Notes: generated from the letters alone by a model not told the origin. Positions 16,186 to 26,769 are shown, numbered from the stretch's first letter. The stretch is DNA of 46,977 nucleotides from Rhodospirillales bacterium (GCA_903970305.1 CAJCID010000078.1:1-46977), one strand, 5' to 3'. Translations and numbers: made by a program.

Positions 16186-17772
16186 ATGTCGACCTTTGTC
16201 GAACCTGGGCCTGCGAGGGTGTGGGAGAGCTCCATCGCCACTCGCTTGGTTTTGGGCTTAACCGGATTGGCGCTCCTCGCCGCCTTTTACCCGGGCTTGG
16301 TCGAGATGGTGAAGACCTGGTCCGATGTCGAAGAATATAGCTACGGCTATTTCATTCCCCTCATTGTCGGCTTCCTGATCTGGCAACGTAGCGACAGGTT
16401 AAGAGAGTTGGAGCCGAAGGGGTCCTGGTGGGGGGTGGCGTGTATCGGGCTTGCCGCGCTACTGTGCGTGGCCGGACGGTTGAGTCTCGTTCGCGTCCTC
16501 CTGCAGTATGGCTTCGTCCTCGGGCTTGTTGGAATATCGCTTGCGACGATCGGTCGCGCGGGCACGCGGATCCTCTTGATCCCCCTGGGCATGCTCCTCC
16601 TCATGGTTCCGCTCCCGAGCTTCCTGATGGCGAGTATATCGGAGCAGCTTCAACTGATTTCCTCCTGGCTCGGAGTCTCGCTCATCCAAATGTGCGATAT
16701 CAGCGTGTACCGGGAGGGCAACGTGATTGACCTGGGAAGCGTCAAACTCCAGGTCGCCGAGGCCTGCAGCGGGCTGCGCTACCTCTTTCCGCTGTTGGCC
16801 CTCGGCTTGATCGCGGCCTACTTTTTCAGGGCCCCTCTCTGGAAGCGCATCGTCTTGTTCGTCAGCGCTCTCCCCCTCACGGTACTCGTCAATAGCGCGC
16901 GGATCGGCTTGATTGGCGTGACGGTCGAGTACTGGGGCCCGTCGATGGCCGAAGGACTAATCCACCAGTTTGAAGGCTGGTTCATGTTCATGATCTGCCT
17001 GGCGCTGCTGTTTCTCGAAATGGTTTTGCTCTCGAGGATCGGACCCTCACGCGCGCCATTCAGGAGCGTCTTTGCGATCGATTTCCCCGAACGGCATCAC
17101 GTAAGGACACTCATCCACCGGCCCTCTCCAACACGGCCGATGCAGGCCGCTCTGGCGCTAGCCCTGATCGTTGCCATCGGTTCGACACTGATGCCTGGGC
17201 GTACCGGCGCGGGGCCTGTTCGGGAGTCTTTTGACGTCTTTCCCTCGAGTCTCCCCTTTGGCTGGAGCGGGGTTCGTAGCCGTCTGGATCGGGACTCGCT
17301 CAAGACGCTTCAGCTCGACGACTACATGCTTTCTGACTTCTCGGAGGGCGAGGGGCCACCACTGAATTTCTACGTCGCGTACTACGCGTCGCAAACCGGA
17401 TCGGACAAGGCTTCGCACAGCCCCAAGACGTGCATTCCGGGTGGCGGCTGGACCATCACTGATGCAAAGGAGACCAAGGTCGTTCTGGGAACAGGGGTGG
17501 AGCAGAACGTGAATCGCGTCATCATCGAGCGCGGTGATTCACGTGATCTCGTCTACTACTGGTTCAAGCAAAGGGGGCGTTGGGTGACCAACGAATGGGC
17601 CGTGAAATGGTACATCTTCCTCGACTCGATAAGGATGGGGCGAAGCGATGGAGCGCTAGTGCGACTCGTCGCCGCTGTTCCCAGAGGTGTCCCGATTGAG
17701 ACGATCGATGAACGGTTGCAAGGTTTCATGAGAATTGCAGTACCCGAATTAGCACATTTCGTTCCTGATTAG
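16186..17772 (+). CDS. xrtD: Exosortase XrtD with fused EpsI domain
   Basis: A 528-residue polytopic inner-membrane protein. Residues about 20-285 are the exosortase core with the three catalytic residues: Cys194 in AEACSGLRYL, Arg239 in NSARIGLIGV and His260 in GLIHQFEGW. Residues about 315-528 form an EpsI domain (DDYMLSDFSEGEG, SPKTCIPGGGW, VYYWFKQRGRWV). This EpsH-EpsI fusion is the layout of exosortase D, the VPLPA-CTERM-specific type. It would cut target proteins at a C-terminal VPLPA motif and pass them on for attachment at the surface. A matching VPLPA protein lies at 38485-39141. The gene leads an operon with a WecA-like transferase, gmd, fcl and a TPR lipoprotein. Confidence 0.9.
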   Translation: MSTFVEPGPARVWESSIATRLVLGLTGLALLAAFYPGLVEMVKTWSDVEEYSYGYFIPLIVGFLIWQRSDRLRELEPKGSWWGVACIGLAALLCVAGRLSLVRVLLQYGFVLGLVGISLATIGRAGTRILLIPLGMLLLMVPLPSFLMASISEQLQLISSWLGVSLIQMCDISVYREGNVIDLGSVKLQVAEACSGLRYLFPLLALGLIAAYFFRAPLWKRIVLFVSALPLTVLVNSARIGLIGVTVEYWGPSMAEGLIHQFEGWFMFMICLALLFLEMVLLSRIGPSRAPFRSVFAIDFPERHHVRTLIHRPSPTRPMQAALALALIVAIGSTLMPGRTGAGPVRESFDVFPSSLPFGWSGVRSRLDRDSLKTLQLDDYMLSDFSEGEGPPLNFYVAYYASQTGSDKASHSPKTCIPGGGWTITDAKETKVVLGTGVEQNVNRVIIERGDSRDLVYYWFKQRGRWVTNEWAVKWYIFLDSIRMGRSDGALVRLVAAVPRGVPIETIDERLQGFMRIAVPELAHFVPD

Positions 17773-17796
17773 TTGTTGGACTATTGAGAGAAGGTC

Positions 17797-19449
17797 ATGG
17801 CCCCCGCTGTGGACATATTGGTCGCGCCCGTCGCCGCATTTCTGATCGCATTGCTCTTGAGCGTCTGGATCATCCCCGGCATGATGCGCTTGGCACCTCG
17901 CATCGGCATGGTCGACAAACCCGACCCGCGAAAGGTTCACCGCAAGCCAACACCTCGGGTGGGGGGCATTGGCATCGCCGGCGGCGCGCTGATTGCCATT
18001 CTGCTGCTGGCTCCGCACTCGTCCTTCATGTTGGCCTATGTGTCAGGCAGCCTCATCCTGGCACTCTTTGGGGCCTGGGACGACATCCACGAACTCGGCC
18101 ACTATCCAAAATTTGTTGGTCAGATCGCTGCAGCGGCCCTCGTCGTCTGGTACGGAGGAGTGTGGATTCAGAGCTTCCCCTTTCTTGCCAATCCGCTCCC
18201 TGCCTGGGTCGGGAAGCCCTTCACCTTGGTCGCCATCGTGGGAGTGATCAACGCCATCAATCATGCGGATGGGCTTGATGGGCTAGCCGGAGGGGAGAGC
18301 CTTCTCAGCATGGGGGCATTGGTCTGTCTGGCATACCTCTCGGGGAGCGCTCGATTACTGATTCTGACGGCGGCAGTCGCAGGAGGTTTACTCGGCTTCA
18401 TCCGCTACAATACCTGGCCGGCTCGAGTGTTTATGGGAGATTTGGGCAGCCAGTTCCTTGGATTTAGCGTGGGAGTTTTTGCTATCGCGCTGACACAACT
18501 GGAGAACCCCACGTGCAGCAAATCGCTTGCCATCCTCCTCGTTGGCCTACCCATCGTCGACATTCTCGCGGTCCTGTTTCAACGCATTCGGGGCGGCATG
18601 AACTGGTTCCGAGCGACGCGAAACCATATTCACCACCGTCTGCTCGATCTTAACTTCGATCATTATCAGGCGGTCCTCGTCATCTACACGGTTCAGGGTC
18701 TACTCACGTTCGTCGCCCTGTTCGTCGCGTACGAGTCCGACGTACTGATCCTTTCGATCTACACCGTGGTTTGTAGCTCAGTGTTCGCCGGATTGATCCT
18801 TGCCGAGCGCCTGCACTGGCGCCGGGACAACACGCATGTGTCGCTTCCTATGCGCCTCGCCGCGCTCATTGGCGAGCAGAGCCCTCTGGGCCGCGCCCCA
18901 TTGCTCTTCATACAGATCACCATCCCCACCTACCTGCTACTGGTGAGCACGCGGCTCAGCCATGACCAGGCCATCACGCCGGTGGGAGTGTATGCGCCGA
19001 TCCTGATCGTCCTGCTCGCTGCACTAGTCACCATCGGCATCGACCGCTCCCCCGCGTTCTACCGGTTGGCGCTGTACGGATCGATCGGAATTCTCGCCTA
19101 TTGTCTTTACTCCGAACCGGAGGCCTTTGATGCCGCGATCGGCATGGTCAATCTGATCTATTTACTGGCCTTGGGGGCGGCCGTCTCCCTCGCTGCCGCG
19201 CTCACCCGGCGCGACGAATTTGCGGTGACAAATCTTGACTTTCTCATCGTCGGATCACTGATTTCGGCGGCTTTGTTCTCCCACGAGATTGTCGGCGCGA
19301 GTAACTTTTGGACCGTCGCGATCGCCACGACGGTTCTTCTCTACGGTTGTGAATTGATTATCATGCGGGGAGGCGTCCTCTGGAATCGGATACTCGGGAC
19401 ATCGGCGGTCGGCGCCTTGGGCATAATCGTCGGGAAGATCTTTTTGTAA
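17797..19449 (+). CDS. WecA/TagO-like undecaprenyl-phosphate sugar-1-phosphate transferase with long C-terminal membrane extension
   Basis: A 550-residue polytopic enzyme of the MraY/WecA family, which starts glycan assembly by moving a sugar-1-phosphate (often GlcNAc or a related sugar) to undecaprenyl phosphate. Key motifs are [53 protein letters not shown] and NHIHHRL. The catalytic part ends near residue 330, as in WecA. About 200 extra residues with five or six more hydrophobic segments follow, with no family I recognise. The ATG at 17797 has a GAGAGAAGG ribosome-binding site just upstream. Confidence 0.9.
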   Translation: MAPAVDILVAPVAAFLIALLLSVWIIPGMMRLAPRIGMVDKPDPRKVHRKPTPRVGGIGIAGGALIAILLLAPHSSFMLAYVSGSLILALFGAWDDIHELGHYPKFVGQIAAAALVVWYGGVWIQSFPFLANPLPAWVGKPFTLVAIVGVINAINHADGLDGLAGGESLLSMGALVCLAYLSGSARLLILTAAVAGGLLGFIRYNTWPARVFMGDLGSQFLGFSVGVFAIALTQLENPTCSKSLAILLVGLPIVDILAVLFQRIRGGMNWFRATRNHIHHRLLDLNFDHYQAVLVIYTVQGLLTFVALFVAYESDVLILSIYTVVCSSVFAGLILAERLHWRRDNTHVSLPMRLAALIGEQSPLGRAPLLFIQITIPTYLLLVSTRLSHDQAITPVGVYAPILIVLLAALVTIGIDRSPAFYRLALYGSIGILAYCLYSEPEAFDAAIGMVNLIYLLALGAAVSLAAALTRRDEFAVTNLDFLIVGSLISAALFSHEIVGASNFWTVAIATTVLLYGCELIIMRGGVLWNRILGTSAVGALGIIVGKIFL

Positions 19450-19462
19450 AGTGAAGACGCAA

Positions 19463-20581
19463 ATGAATTCCACGCTCGTACCGCAGCCAGGCGGGGTCAA
19501 CCCCAAGGTCGCGCTCGTGACCGGTATCACCGGTCAGGATGGTTCTTACCTGGCCGACTTCCTCCTCGCGAAGGGATATATCGTTCACGGGATCAAACGC
19601 CCGACGTCCCTATTCAATACGGCCCGGATCGACCACCTGTATAAGGATCCTCATGAGCCGGATCGCAGGTTCGTCCTGCACTACGGCGATATGACAGACT
19701 CCACCAGTCTTATCCGGATCATCCAACAGGTGCAGCCCGACGAGATCTATAACCTCGCGGCACAAAGCCACGTTGCCGTCTCCTTCGAAGAACCAGAGTA
19801 CACGGCCAATGCCGACGGCCTTGGAACCCTGCGCCTTCTCGAAGCGATCCGGATTCTGGGACTTGAGAAAAAGACACGCTTCTATCAGGCCTCCACATCA
19901 GAGTTGTATGGTCTGGTTCAGGAGATTCCGCAGAAGGAGACCACGCCCTTCTATCCGCGCTCCCCCTATGCGGCTGCGAAGCTGTACGCCTACTGGATCG
20001 TCGTGAACTATCGCGAGGCCTACGGTATTTTTGCCTGCAACGGTATTCTCTTTAATCACGAGTCTCCAGTTCGTGGTGAGACGTTCGTCACACGCAAGAT
20101 TACCCGTGCGTTGGCACGCGTCAAAATAGGTTTACAGGACTGTCTGTATCTGGGCAACCTCGATTCCCTGAGGGACTGGGGGCATGCTCGCGACTATATC
20201 GAGGCCCAGTGGCTCATGCTGCAGCAGGACGCTCCGGAGGACTTCGTAATCGCGACGGGAGAGCAGCACTCCGTGCGCGAATTTGTGAGTCTGACCGCCG
20301 AGACGCTTGGCATGGAGATCACCTGGGAGGGCGAGGGTCTGGGTTGCCATGCGCTGTGGCGCGGGCGCACGATAGTGGCGGTTGACCCCCGCTACTTTCG
20401 ACCGACTGAGGTTGACACCCTGCTGGGCGACGCCAGCAAGGCCCGCTCGAAACTGGGGTGGACGCCCAAGGTTACTTTTGAGGAACTGGTCCGCGAAATG
20501 GCCGCGGAAGACCTCGCCGAGGCCACCCGGGATGCATTGGTCGAAGCGCATGGTTACAAGGTGCTGAAGAATCATGAGTGA
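19463..20581 (+). CDS. gmd: GDP-mannose 4,6-dehydratase
   Basis: A 372-residue short-chain dehydrogenase/reductase enzyme that converts GDP-D-mannose to GDP-4-keto-6-deoxymannose. The NADP-binding motif [15 protein letters not shown] is near the start; the catalytic triad shows as STSELYG and [15 protein letters not shown] (YxxxK), and [18 protein letters not shown] is a Gmd hallmark. The product region [14 protein letters not shown] is also diagnostic. I place the start at ATG 19463; a GTG at 19451, two bases after the previous stop, is possible. It overlaps fcl by 8 bp, and substrate GDP-mannose would come from ManC nearby. Confidence 0.95.
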   Translation: MNSTLVPQPGGVNPKVALVTGITGQDGSYLADFLLAKGYIVHGIKRPTSLFNTARIDHLYKDPHEPDRRFVLHYGDMTDSTSLIRIIQQVQPDEIYNLAAQSHVAVSFEEPEYTANADGLGTLRLLEAIRILGLEKKTRFYQASTSELYGLVQEIPQKETTPFYPRSPYAAAKLYAYWIVVNYREAYGIFACNGILFNHESPVRGETFVTRKITRALARVKIGLQDCLYLGNLDSLRDWGHARDYIEAQWLMLQQDAPEDFVIATGEQHSVREFVSLTAETLGMEITWEGEGLGCHALWRGRTIVAVDPRYFRPTEVDTLLGDASKARSKLGWTPKVTFEELVREMAAEDLAEATRDALVEAHGYKVLKNHE

Positions 20582-21569
20582 TAACGGCCCTCTGCAGGGA
20601 CGGATCTTCGTCGCCGGACACCGTGGTCTGGCCGGCTCCGCGATCCTTCGGGAGTTGGAGCGCCGGGGCTACCGTGACATCATCACCGCCCCGCGCGATC
20701 AATTAGACCTGACCGATTCGCGCCAGGTGGCTGAATTCTTCGCGGCTCAGCGACCTGATGTGGTGTTTCTGGCGGCTGCTCGAGTAGGGGGCATTCATGC
20801 CAATAACACCTATCCGGCGGAATTCATCCAACAAAATCTGGCGATCCAATGCAACGTCATCGACTCCGCGTATCGGCATGCGGCACACAAGCTGCTTTTT
20901 CTCGGATCGAGCTGCATTTATCCCCGGCACGCGCCCCAGCCCATGCGGGAGGAGTATCTGCTTAACGGAGCGTTCGAGCCGACCAACGAGGCCTACGCGA
21001 TTGCAAAAATCGCAGGCATCAAGATGTGCGCTGCCTACAACCGGCAATATGGCACCGATTTCCTGAGCGTCATGCCCACCAATCTCTATGGTCGCGGTGA
21101 CAATTACGATCTCCAGAACTCACATGTTCTGCCCGCACTCTTGCGTAAGGCGCACGAGGCCAAGATCAAGGGCGCTAGCGAATTCGAAGTCTGGGGTAGC
21201 GGTACGCCCCGGCGGGAATTCATGCACGCCGACGACCTCGCTGCAGCCAGCGTCTATCTGATGGAGAACTTCCGCGCAGAGGACATTGGGGAGTTCATCA
21301 ACATCGGTACCGGGCAGGACGTGTCGATCGCCGAGCTCGCACAACGCGTTGCGGTCACCGTCGGGTTTGAGGGACAGATTCGGTTCGATGCCACCAAACC
21401 AGACGGACCTCCCCAAAAGCTTCTCGACGTGTCCCGTCTTGAGCGCCTAGGCTGGCGGTCGTCTAAGGACCTTGCCACAGGTCTGAAAGATGCCTATTCC
21501 GACTTTCTTGCGCGATTCGGTGTCCCCGTGCGAGGTTCTACCGCGGCGCCGCCAGTTGCTCAAGCTTGA
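20574..21569 (+). CDS. fcl: GDP-L-fucose synthase
   Basis: A 331-residue epimerase/reductase that turns the Gmd product into GDP-L-fucose. Motifs include [15 protein letters not shown] (NADP binding), [49 protein letters not shown] (with the YxxxK pair) and [15 protein letters not shown]. The gene overlaps gmd by 8 bp. Gmd, Fcl and ManC together make a complete route from mannose-1-phosphate to GDP-L-fucose, so the exopolysaccharide probably contains fucose or a derivative. Confidence 0.95.
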   Translation: MSDNGPLQGRIFVAGHRGLAGSAILRELERRGYRDIITAPRDQLDLTDSRQVAEFFAAQRPDVVFLAAARVGGIHANNTYPAEFIQQNLAIQCNVIDSAYRHAAHKLLFLGSSCIYPRHAPQPMREEYLLNGAFEPTNEAYAIAKIAGIKMCAAYNRQYGTDFLSVMPTNLYGRGDNYDLQNSHVLPALLRKAHEAKIKGASEFEVWGSGTPRREFMHADDLAAASVYLMENFRAEDIGEFINIGTGQDVSIAELAQRVAVTVGFEGQIRFDATKPDGPPQKLLDVSRLERLGWRSSKDLATGLKDAYSDFLARFGVPVRGSTAAPPVAQA

Positions 21570-21622
21570 CTGAACCACGCGCAGTCGTAATCGGATCCTT
21601 ATCTGAATGGAACCACCGGACT

Positions 21623-24010
21623 ATGTATAACCCACCCCGTCTCAGAACGTTCGTTGCGATCTTGTGCAGCGCCATGTTGTTGATCGGCTGCAGCGGCAAA
21701 GCCGAACGGATCGCCGCCCACTTGAAGCGCGGCGAGGAATACTATCAGGCATCCGATGCGGAAAAGGCGCTCCTAGAGGTGCGGAACGTCCTTCAGATGG
21801 ATCCGAAGAACGAGGCCGCACTCTACCTCGCGGGCCAGGTCGAGGAATCGCGCGGCGAGTTCCAGCGGGCCTATGGGAACTATTCGAAGGCACTCGATAT
21901 CGATCCCCAGGACGCCAATGCGCAGGCGGCACTCGCGCGCCTCTATTTCTCGGTTGGCGATCTTGTGAAGGCCCAGTCGACGGTCGATGCGATACTGGCC
22001 AAGTCACCGGATAACGCGGAGGCGCTGGTTGTACAGGCCGCATTACTCTCGCGTGCCGGTCATCTCGATGAAGCAATCGAGAAGGCTCATGCGATCCAGT
22101 TCAACGGTGTTCCTCCGCCAAGCGCAACACTGCTACTTGCCAACCTGTACGCAAGTCAACACAAGGAACCGGATGGCCTTCAGATCGTTGAAACCGCCCT
22201 CGCGGCAGACCCCAAGAACCTGAGGCTTCTGATCTCGGCGGCAGAGCTAAGTGCACGCTTGAATGACTCCGACAAGGCTGTCGGATACTTCACACGGGGC
22301 ACGCAGCTCGCACCCAAGAACGAAGAACTTTGGCGCGCCTGGGCCGACTTCTACGATAAGAACCAGAAGTTCGATGATGCCGAACGCGTATTGCGTAACG
22401 CGATTCAGGCCGAACCCGAGGATTCTAAACGCTATATTCTACTTTCCGAGTACCTTTATTCCCGACGCGGCAAGGATGTCGGCATGAAGGAACTCCAATC
22501 TCAGGCACAAGCGCGCCCCAGGGACTACGACATTCAGTTTGCGCTGGCACGAGCCTATGCCCGCCTAGGACAGATCGACAAGGCCCGCACGACCCTGGAG
22601 GCAATCGTCACGAACGACAAGACAGGTCCTGCCAGTCTGAACGCCCGGGATCTTCTCGCCCAAGACGCGGTGAGCCGTGGCCAAATTGTCGACGCGCGCA
22701 AACTGCTCGACGAAGTCCTCAAGGAAAATCCCCGGGACGGTACGGCCCTGACCCTACGGGGTCAAATAGAATTGAGTCATGGCGAGTACGCAGGCGCCAT
22801 TGCCGACCTGAGGTCGGCGCAGAAGGACCGGCCAGACTCGGCTCGTATCGTCGGACTCCTGGCCGCAGCCCATCTGGCGAACAAGGAGCCTGAACTCGCC
22901 CGCAGCGCCATTGCCGATACCGTCAAACTCTATCCGGCGAGCGCCGAACTGGCGCTGCTTCAGGCGAACTTCCTCGCTCGCACGGGCGATCGCGCTGCTG
23001 CACTGGATGCATTGAACGCCCTCTTGAGAGTGGCGCCCAAGAACAGCGCGGCCTACGAGTCCAAGGCGGGAATTCTCCTCGCCCAAAACGATGCGGCCGG
23101 CGCGGAGGCGACCTACAAGGAGTTCGTGAAGCAGTCCGGGGGAGACTCAAACTCTGTCCTGCTATTAGGAAAGTTCTATTTGACTCAGAAGCGCTATAGC
23201 GATGCCTTGAGCCAATTTGATCTGGTTGCAAGAGTCGCGCCGAACGCATTTGAGCCGCGCTACGAGGCAGTTACGGCGCTTGTGCAAGGCAAACGCTATG
23301 ACGAGGCCACGGCGCGCGTCGAAAAGGAGATCTCCACCAATCCGAAGGAGCCCAGCAACTATCAGATGTTGGGCGAAATCAAGTTGCTCCAGAATGACCC
23401 GGCTGCCGCCCAGGTTGCATTTAGTCGAGAACTCGAACTCGACCCAAAGGCGATCAAGGGTTATGTCGAACTGGGTAGGGCTCAGCTGCAGAGTAACAAT
23501 AGTGTCGGCGCGCTCGCGACCCTAGAGAAGGGTATTGCCGCCAATCCGAACGAGACGCGCCTCTACGCTGCGGAAGCGGACTTTCTGATCAAGACCGGGA
23601 AGATCGATGACGCCATCGCGATCTACGACCGGTTACTCAAGGTGGCGCCCGACGATGACCTCGCGAGTAATAATCTCGCGTTCCTGCTGACCCAGTACAA
23701 GTCGGATAAGCCCAGCCTCGATCGCGCTCTGGCGCTGACTGAACGCTTTGTGGGGTCGGAGAATCCGGCCTATCTGGACAGCCTAGGATGGGTGCGCTAT
23801 AAGCTCGGTCAACTCGACGCTGCGGTGCCCATCTTGCAAGAGGCGGTCAATCTCCAACCGCAGGCGCCGCTGATGCAACTGCATCTGGGGATGGCGCTTT
23901 ACAAAGAGGGCTTCCTCGAAAAAGCGAAGGAGCACTTGAAGATCGCAGCCGAGAGCAATCAGCCCCTACCTGAGCTCGACGAGGCGCGCAAGATTCTCGC
24001 CCAGAGCTGA
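21623..24010 (+). CDS. TPR-repeat lipoprotein (PrsT-like, exosortase-associated)
   Basis: A 795-residue lipoprotein made almost wholly of tetratricopeptide repeats. The ATG at 21623 gives a lipoprotein signal (SAMLLIGC) that a TTG at 21566 would bury. About 20 TPR units follow, for example EYYQASDAEKALLEVRNVL and ALYLAGQVEESRGEFQRAY. Length, lipobox and context match the PEP-CTERM-system TPR lipoprotein PrsT (TIGR02917), though somewhat shorter. It is the last gene of the xrtD operon and probably scaffolds the export or sorting machinery at the outer or inner membrane. Confidence 0.87.
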   Translation: MYNPPRLRTFVAILCSAMLLIGCSGKAERIAAHLKRGEEYYQASDAEKALLEVRNVLQMDPKNEAALYLAGQVEESRGEFQRAYGNYSKALDIDPQDANAQAALARLYFSVGDLVKAQSTVDAILAKSPDNAEALVVQAALLSRAGHLDEAIEKAHAIQFNGVPPPSATLLLANLYASQHKEPDGLQIVETALAADPKNLRLLISAAELSARLNDSDKAVGYFTRGTQLAPKNEELWRAWADFYDKNQKFDDAERVLRNAIQAEPEDSKRYILLSEYLYSRRGKDVGMKELQSQAQARPRDYDIQFALARAYARLGQIDKARTTLEAIVTNDKTGPASLNARDLLAQDAVSRGQIVDARKLLDEVLKENPRDGTALTLRGQIELSHGEYAGAIADLRSAQKDRPDSARIVGLLAAAHLANKEPELARSAIADTVKLYPASAELALLQANFLARTGDRAAALDALNALLRVAPKNSAAYESKAGILLAQNDAAGAEATYKEFVKQSGGDSNSVLLLGKFYLTQKRYSDALSQFDLVARVAPNAFEPRYEAVTALVQGKRYDEATARVEKEISTNPKEPSNYQMLGEIKLLQNDPAAAQVAFSRELELDPKAIKGYVELGRAQLQSNNSVGALATLEKGIAANPNETRLYAAEADFLIKTGKIDDAIAIYDRLLKVAPDDDLASNNLAFLLTQYKSDKPSLDRALALTERFVGSENPAYLDSLGWVRYKLGQLDAAVPILQEAVNLQPQAPLMQLHLGMALYKEGFLEKAKEHLKIAAESNQPLPELDEARKILAQS

Positions 24011-24129
24011 CCGAGAGGATAGGCCACACCATTGAGCGAGGGCGGGGCCTCAGGGGCCCAGGGACTATGTCGTGGACGGAAGAGCCACCTGTTCACGAAG
24101 TGCGGTGAGCAGTGTTTTGCCAACCGCGC

Positions 24130-24993
24130 TTAAGTGGGAGGCGTATCAGTGATAGCGACCACCTGATCAATAATGTCCTCATATCCAAGTAGTGACGGAT
24201 GGAGCTGATCGAGCATTAGCGGCGAAGAGGGCAGGCAGGTGTCGGAGAAGAGATTCTTGCGCGAATCATAGAGGACGACGTTCGGCCAATGAGTGGCCAG
24301 TGCGCGGTAGGCCTGCGCCAACTCGTCGGAATACGCCTGGGCGGCGCTATTGGGCACAACGTAACCGTTCCCATCGACATCGACTGAAAGAAACGAATTG
24401 GGCAGGCGCAGGATGATGTCAGTCGTGGGAAGCGCCGACTCCAACTCGTCAACCGCCTGAATCAGCATCGCTTCGAGCTGTGGCTCGGAGGTCGCGCCCT
24501 GGCGAACATCGTTGATGCCATATGAGAGAACGATCAGGTTCGGCGCGAGCGCCACGATGGAGGAGAGCCCGAAGCCAGCCGGCTGATTGTTCAAGAAATT
24601 GGCGAGCGTGTTTCCATTTGCGCCGTAATACAGGACGGTAACCCCCGCCAAGGGCTCGCCGGTCTGCTGATACGTCGTGGTCAGATAGGCCGCCGCGCCA
24701 CTCGTAGGAATCTGCCAGGTGGTTGAGTCGCCGACCCAGACCAGGGTCTTGCCAGTTATTCCGCCAGCGAACCAGTGGGAAAGAGTTGGCGCCGGCGGAG
24801 GGCTTGGCGCAGGCGCCGGACTCGGTGCCGGCGCGCTGGTGTGGGGAGCAGCCGATGTTGAGGGCTCGGAGGATCTGGTGTCGTCTCCGCCGCCGCAGGC
24901 TGCGAGAATGGCAGTGCATGCGAGCGCGAGGATTTCAACCGATCGTTTGGGATTGCTCGAAGGCGGCTGATCTGCGGGGCGGCTCGGTGACAA
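24130..24993 (-). CDS. SGNH/GDSL hydrolase lipoprotein
   Basis: A 287-residue putative esterase. The lipobox LAAC (near residue 33) is followed by a Ser/Pro/Ala-rich linker of about 35 residues. The SGNH blocks are visible: WVGDSTTW (nucleophile Ser), YGANGNT (Gly), LSYGINDV (Asn) and DQLHPS (Asp and His). It would act in the periplasm or at the outer membrane, perhaps removing acyl groups from the polysaccharide. The open frame begins at a TTG at 24993, and no in-frame ATG precedes the signal peptide, so the true start is uncertain. The gene converges with the TPR gene. Confidence 0.84.
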   Translation of the reverse strand: MSPSRPADQPPSSNPKRSVEILALACTAILAACGGGDDTRSSEPSTSAAPHTSAPAPSPAPAPSPPPAPTLSHWFAGGITGKTLVWVGDSTTWQIPTSGAAAYLTTTYQQTGEPLAGVTVLYYGANGNTLANFLNNQPAGFGLSSIVALAPNLIVLSYGINDVRQGATSEPQLEAMLIQAVDELESALPTTDIILRLPNSFLSVDVDGNGYVVPNSAAQAYSDELAQAYRALATHWPNVVLYDSRKNLFSDTCLPSSPLMLDQLHPSLLGYEDIIDQVVAITDTPPT

Positions 24994-25326
24994 GGGTTAT
25001 TCCAGTGGGAATCAACGGATGAGCAATTTGTTGACCTACTCGTATTGAGGCTGCCGGCCACTCCATTTGCGAGGGCCCGATACTGAACCTGAAAGAGTAA
25101 GAGGATCACATGACGCAAATGTGAAATTCCGCTTCGTCACAAAGCATTCGATGATCATTGCGCAGAGCCTGCCCGCGGAACGCGGGCCTCACTCGGTCGG
25201 GTCAAGATCCCCTGCTCCTTAGCAGTCGCACACCGCTCGCCAGCGAGAGGGGGCGTTGTCAGGCGCGTGTCAGGCGCGGTTTCGGTCTACCGGACGATGC
25301 GCATGAGGGGAGGTTCCCACTTAGGC
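24994..25326. other. Intergenic region between manC and the SGNH gene
   Basis: This 333-base gap follows manC and precedes the SGNH gene on the minus strand. It holds a perfect 7-bp hairpin (GCCCGCG at 25171-25177 and CGCGGGC at 25181-25187, loop GAA) without a T-run, and an 11-bp tandem repeat at 25257-25278. No gene is apparent; plus-strand open frames here run antisense into manC and were not called. Confidence 0.5.
25257..25278. repeat. 11-bp perfect tandem repeat
   Basis: TGTCAGGCGCG occurs twice in direct tandem at 25257-25267 and 25268-25278, in non-coding sequence about 50 bases past the manC stop codon. Confidence 0.8.
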
Positions 25327-26769
25327 TCAGGTCCGTCCGTAACTATCGTCGAAGCGCACGATGTCGTCCTCACCCAGATAGGAGCCCGACTGAACCTCGA
25401 TCATCTCGAGCTCAACCTTCCCTGGATTCTCCAGGCGATGAGTGGTACCGATCGGGATGTAGGTGGACTGATTCTCCGAGAGGAGAAATTCCTCTTCGCC
25501 TCGGGTAACGCGCGCCGTACCGCGCACGACAATCCAGTGCTCGGCACGGTGATGATGCATCTGCAAGGAGAGCTTCGCTCCGGGGCGCACCACGATCCGC
25601 TTGACCTGGAACCTGTCCCCGAAGTCGATGCTGTCGTAATAGCCCCATGGTCGGTAGATCTTGCGATGGGCCTCGGACTCGCTGCGACCGAGCTTTTTCA
25701 ACTGTGCGACCACCTGCTTGACCTCTTGGATATGGTCGCGATGGGCCACCAAGACTGCATCGGGGGTCTCCACGACGATCAGGTCGGTTAAACCAATCGC
25801 CGCAACCAACCGCCCTTCGGCACGAATCAAACTATCGCGGTTGCCGATGCCAATCACATCCCCGGTCACGACATTACCATCCTGATCCTGCTGCCCCACC
25901 TCATGCAGCGCCTTCCAGGACCCGACGTCGGACCATCCGGCCGACAGCGGCAGGACCAGCACGTCCTCTCTTCCCGCGATATGCTCCATGACCGCATAGT
26001 CAATCGAGTCCGCCGGACAGGCCAAGAAGCGGGAGGCATCCATCCGCATGAAGTCCGCATCCCGGGCCCCCTGCCCGATTGCGGACTCGCATGCTGCAAG
26101 GATATCTGGTCTGTAGTGTCCAATCTGAGTGAGCCAAACCGAGGCCCGAAGAACGAAGATGCCGCTGTTCCAGAGGTAACGCCGAGAGTCCACGTAGCCT
26201 TGGGCGGTCTGAAGGTCTGGCTTTTCCACGAAACGGGCGATATGCAGTGCCGGGCTCCCCGGCTCCGCAGCGTCGCCGATCTCGATGTATCCGTAGCCGG
26301 TCTCCGGCCCTTCGGGCTCGATGCCAAATGTCACAATGTGATCCGACAGGGCCCACTTCAGGGCGTGTGCCATCACTTTGCGGAACATCACCTCGTCCCG
26401 AATCATGTGGTCGGCCGGCATCACCGCGAGCACGGGATCTGCTCCGTTGGCACGGGCGACGAGAGCGGCAACGGTCAGCGCCGGGGCCGTATTCCGGCCG
26501 ACGGGCTCGAGAACGATGGCGTCCGGACGAACACCCACCTCGCGCAATTGCTCGGCGGTGACAAAACGGTACTGCTCGTTGGCAACCACGATCGGCGGGC
26601 TCGGCTTCAGATCACCCGCAAGTTCTGGTCCGTCAAGTCGCAGCGCGGTCGCCTGCAACAGGGTGCGCTCACCACCAAGGGGTAGAAGTTGCTTGGGAGA
26701 CTGCTCACGGGACAAGGGCCAAAGTCGCGTCCCGGAGCCACCGCAGAGAATGACCGGTTGGATGTTCAT
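25327..26769 (-). CDS. manC: Mannose-1-phosphate guanylyltransferase / mannose-6-phosphate isomerase
   Basis: A 480-residue two-domain enzyme. The N-terminal nucleotidyltransferase (about 1-340) begins with VILCGGSGTRLWPLSREQSPKQLL and has the sugar-binding RFVEKP motif; it makes GDP-mannose from mannose-1-phosphate and GTP. The C-terminal cupin isomerase domain (about 360-480) shows RPWGYYDSID, KLSLQMHHHRAEHW and YIPIGTTHRLENPG, with metal-binding histidines. It feeds gmd and fcl, although it is transcribed on the other strand and apart from them. Confidence 0.96.
   Translation of the reverse strand: MNIQPVILCGGSGTRLWPLSREQSPKQLLPLGGERTLLQATALRLDGPELAGDLKPSPPIVVANEQYRFVTAEQLREVGVRPDAIVLEPVGRNTAPALTVAALVARANGADPVLAVMPADHMIRDEVMFRKVMAHALKWALSDHIVTFGIEPEGPETGYGYIEIGDAAEPGSPALHIARFVEKPDLQTAQGYVDSRRYLWNSGIFVLRASVWLTQIGHYRPDILAACESAIGQGARDADFMRMDASRFLACPADSIDYAVMEHIAGREDVLVLPLSAGWSDVGSWKALHEVGQQDQDGNVVTGDVIGIGNRDSLIRAEGRLVAAIGLTDLIVVETPDAVLVAHRDHIQEVKQVVAQLKKLGRSESEAHRKIYRPWGYYDSIDFGDRFQVKRIVVRPGAKLSLQMHHHRAEHWIVVRGTARVTRGEEEFLLSENQSTYIPIGTTHRLENPGKVELEMIEVQSGSYLGEDDIVRFDDSYGRT

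Noticed and set aside
25171-25187. Hairpin after manC as a rho-independent terminator
   Set aside because: The stem is perfect but neither strand has a T-run after it.
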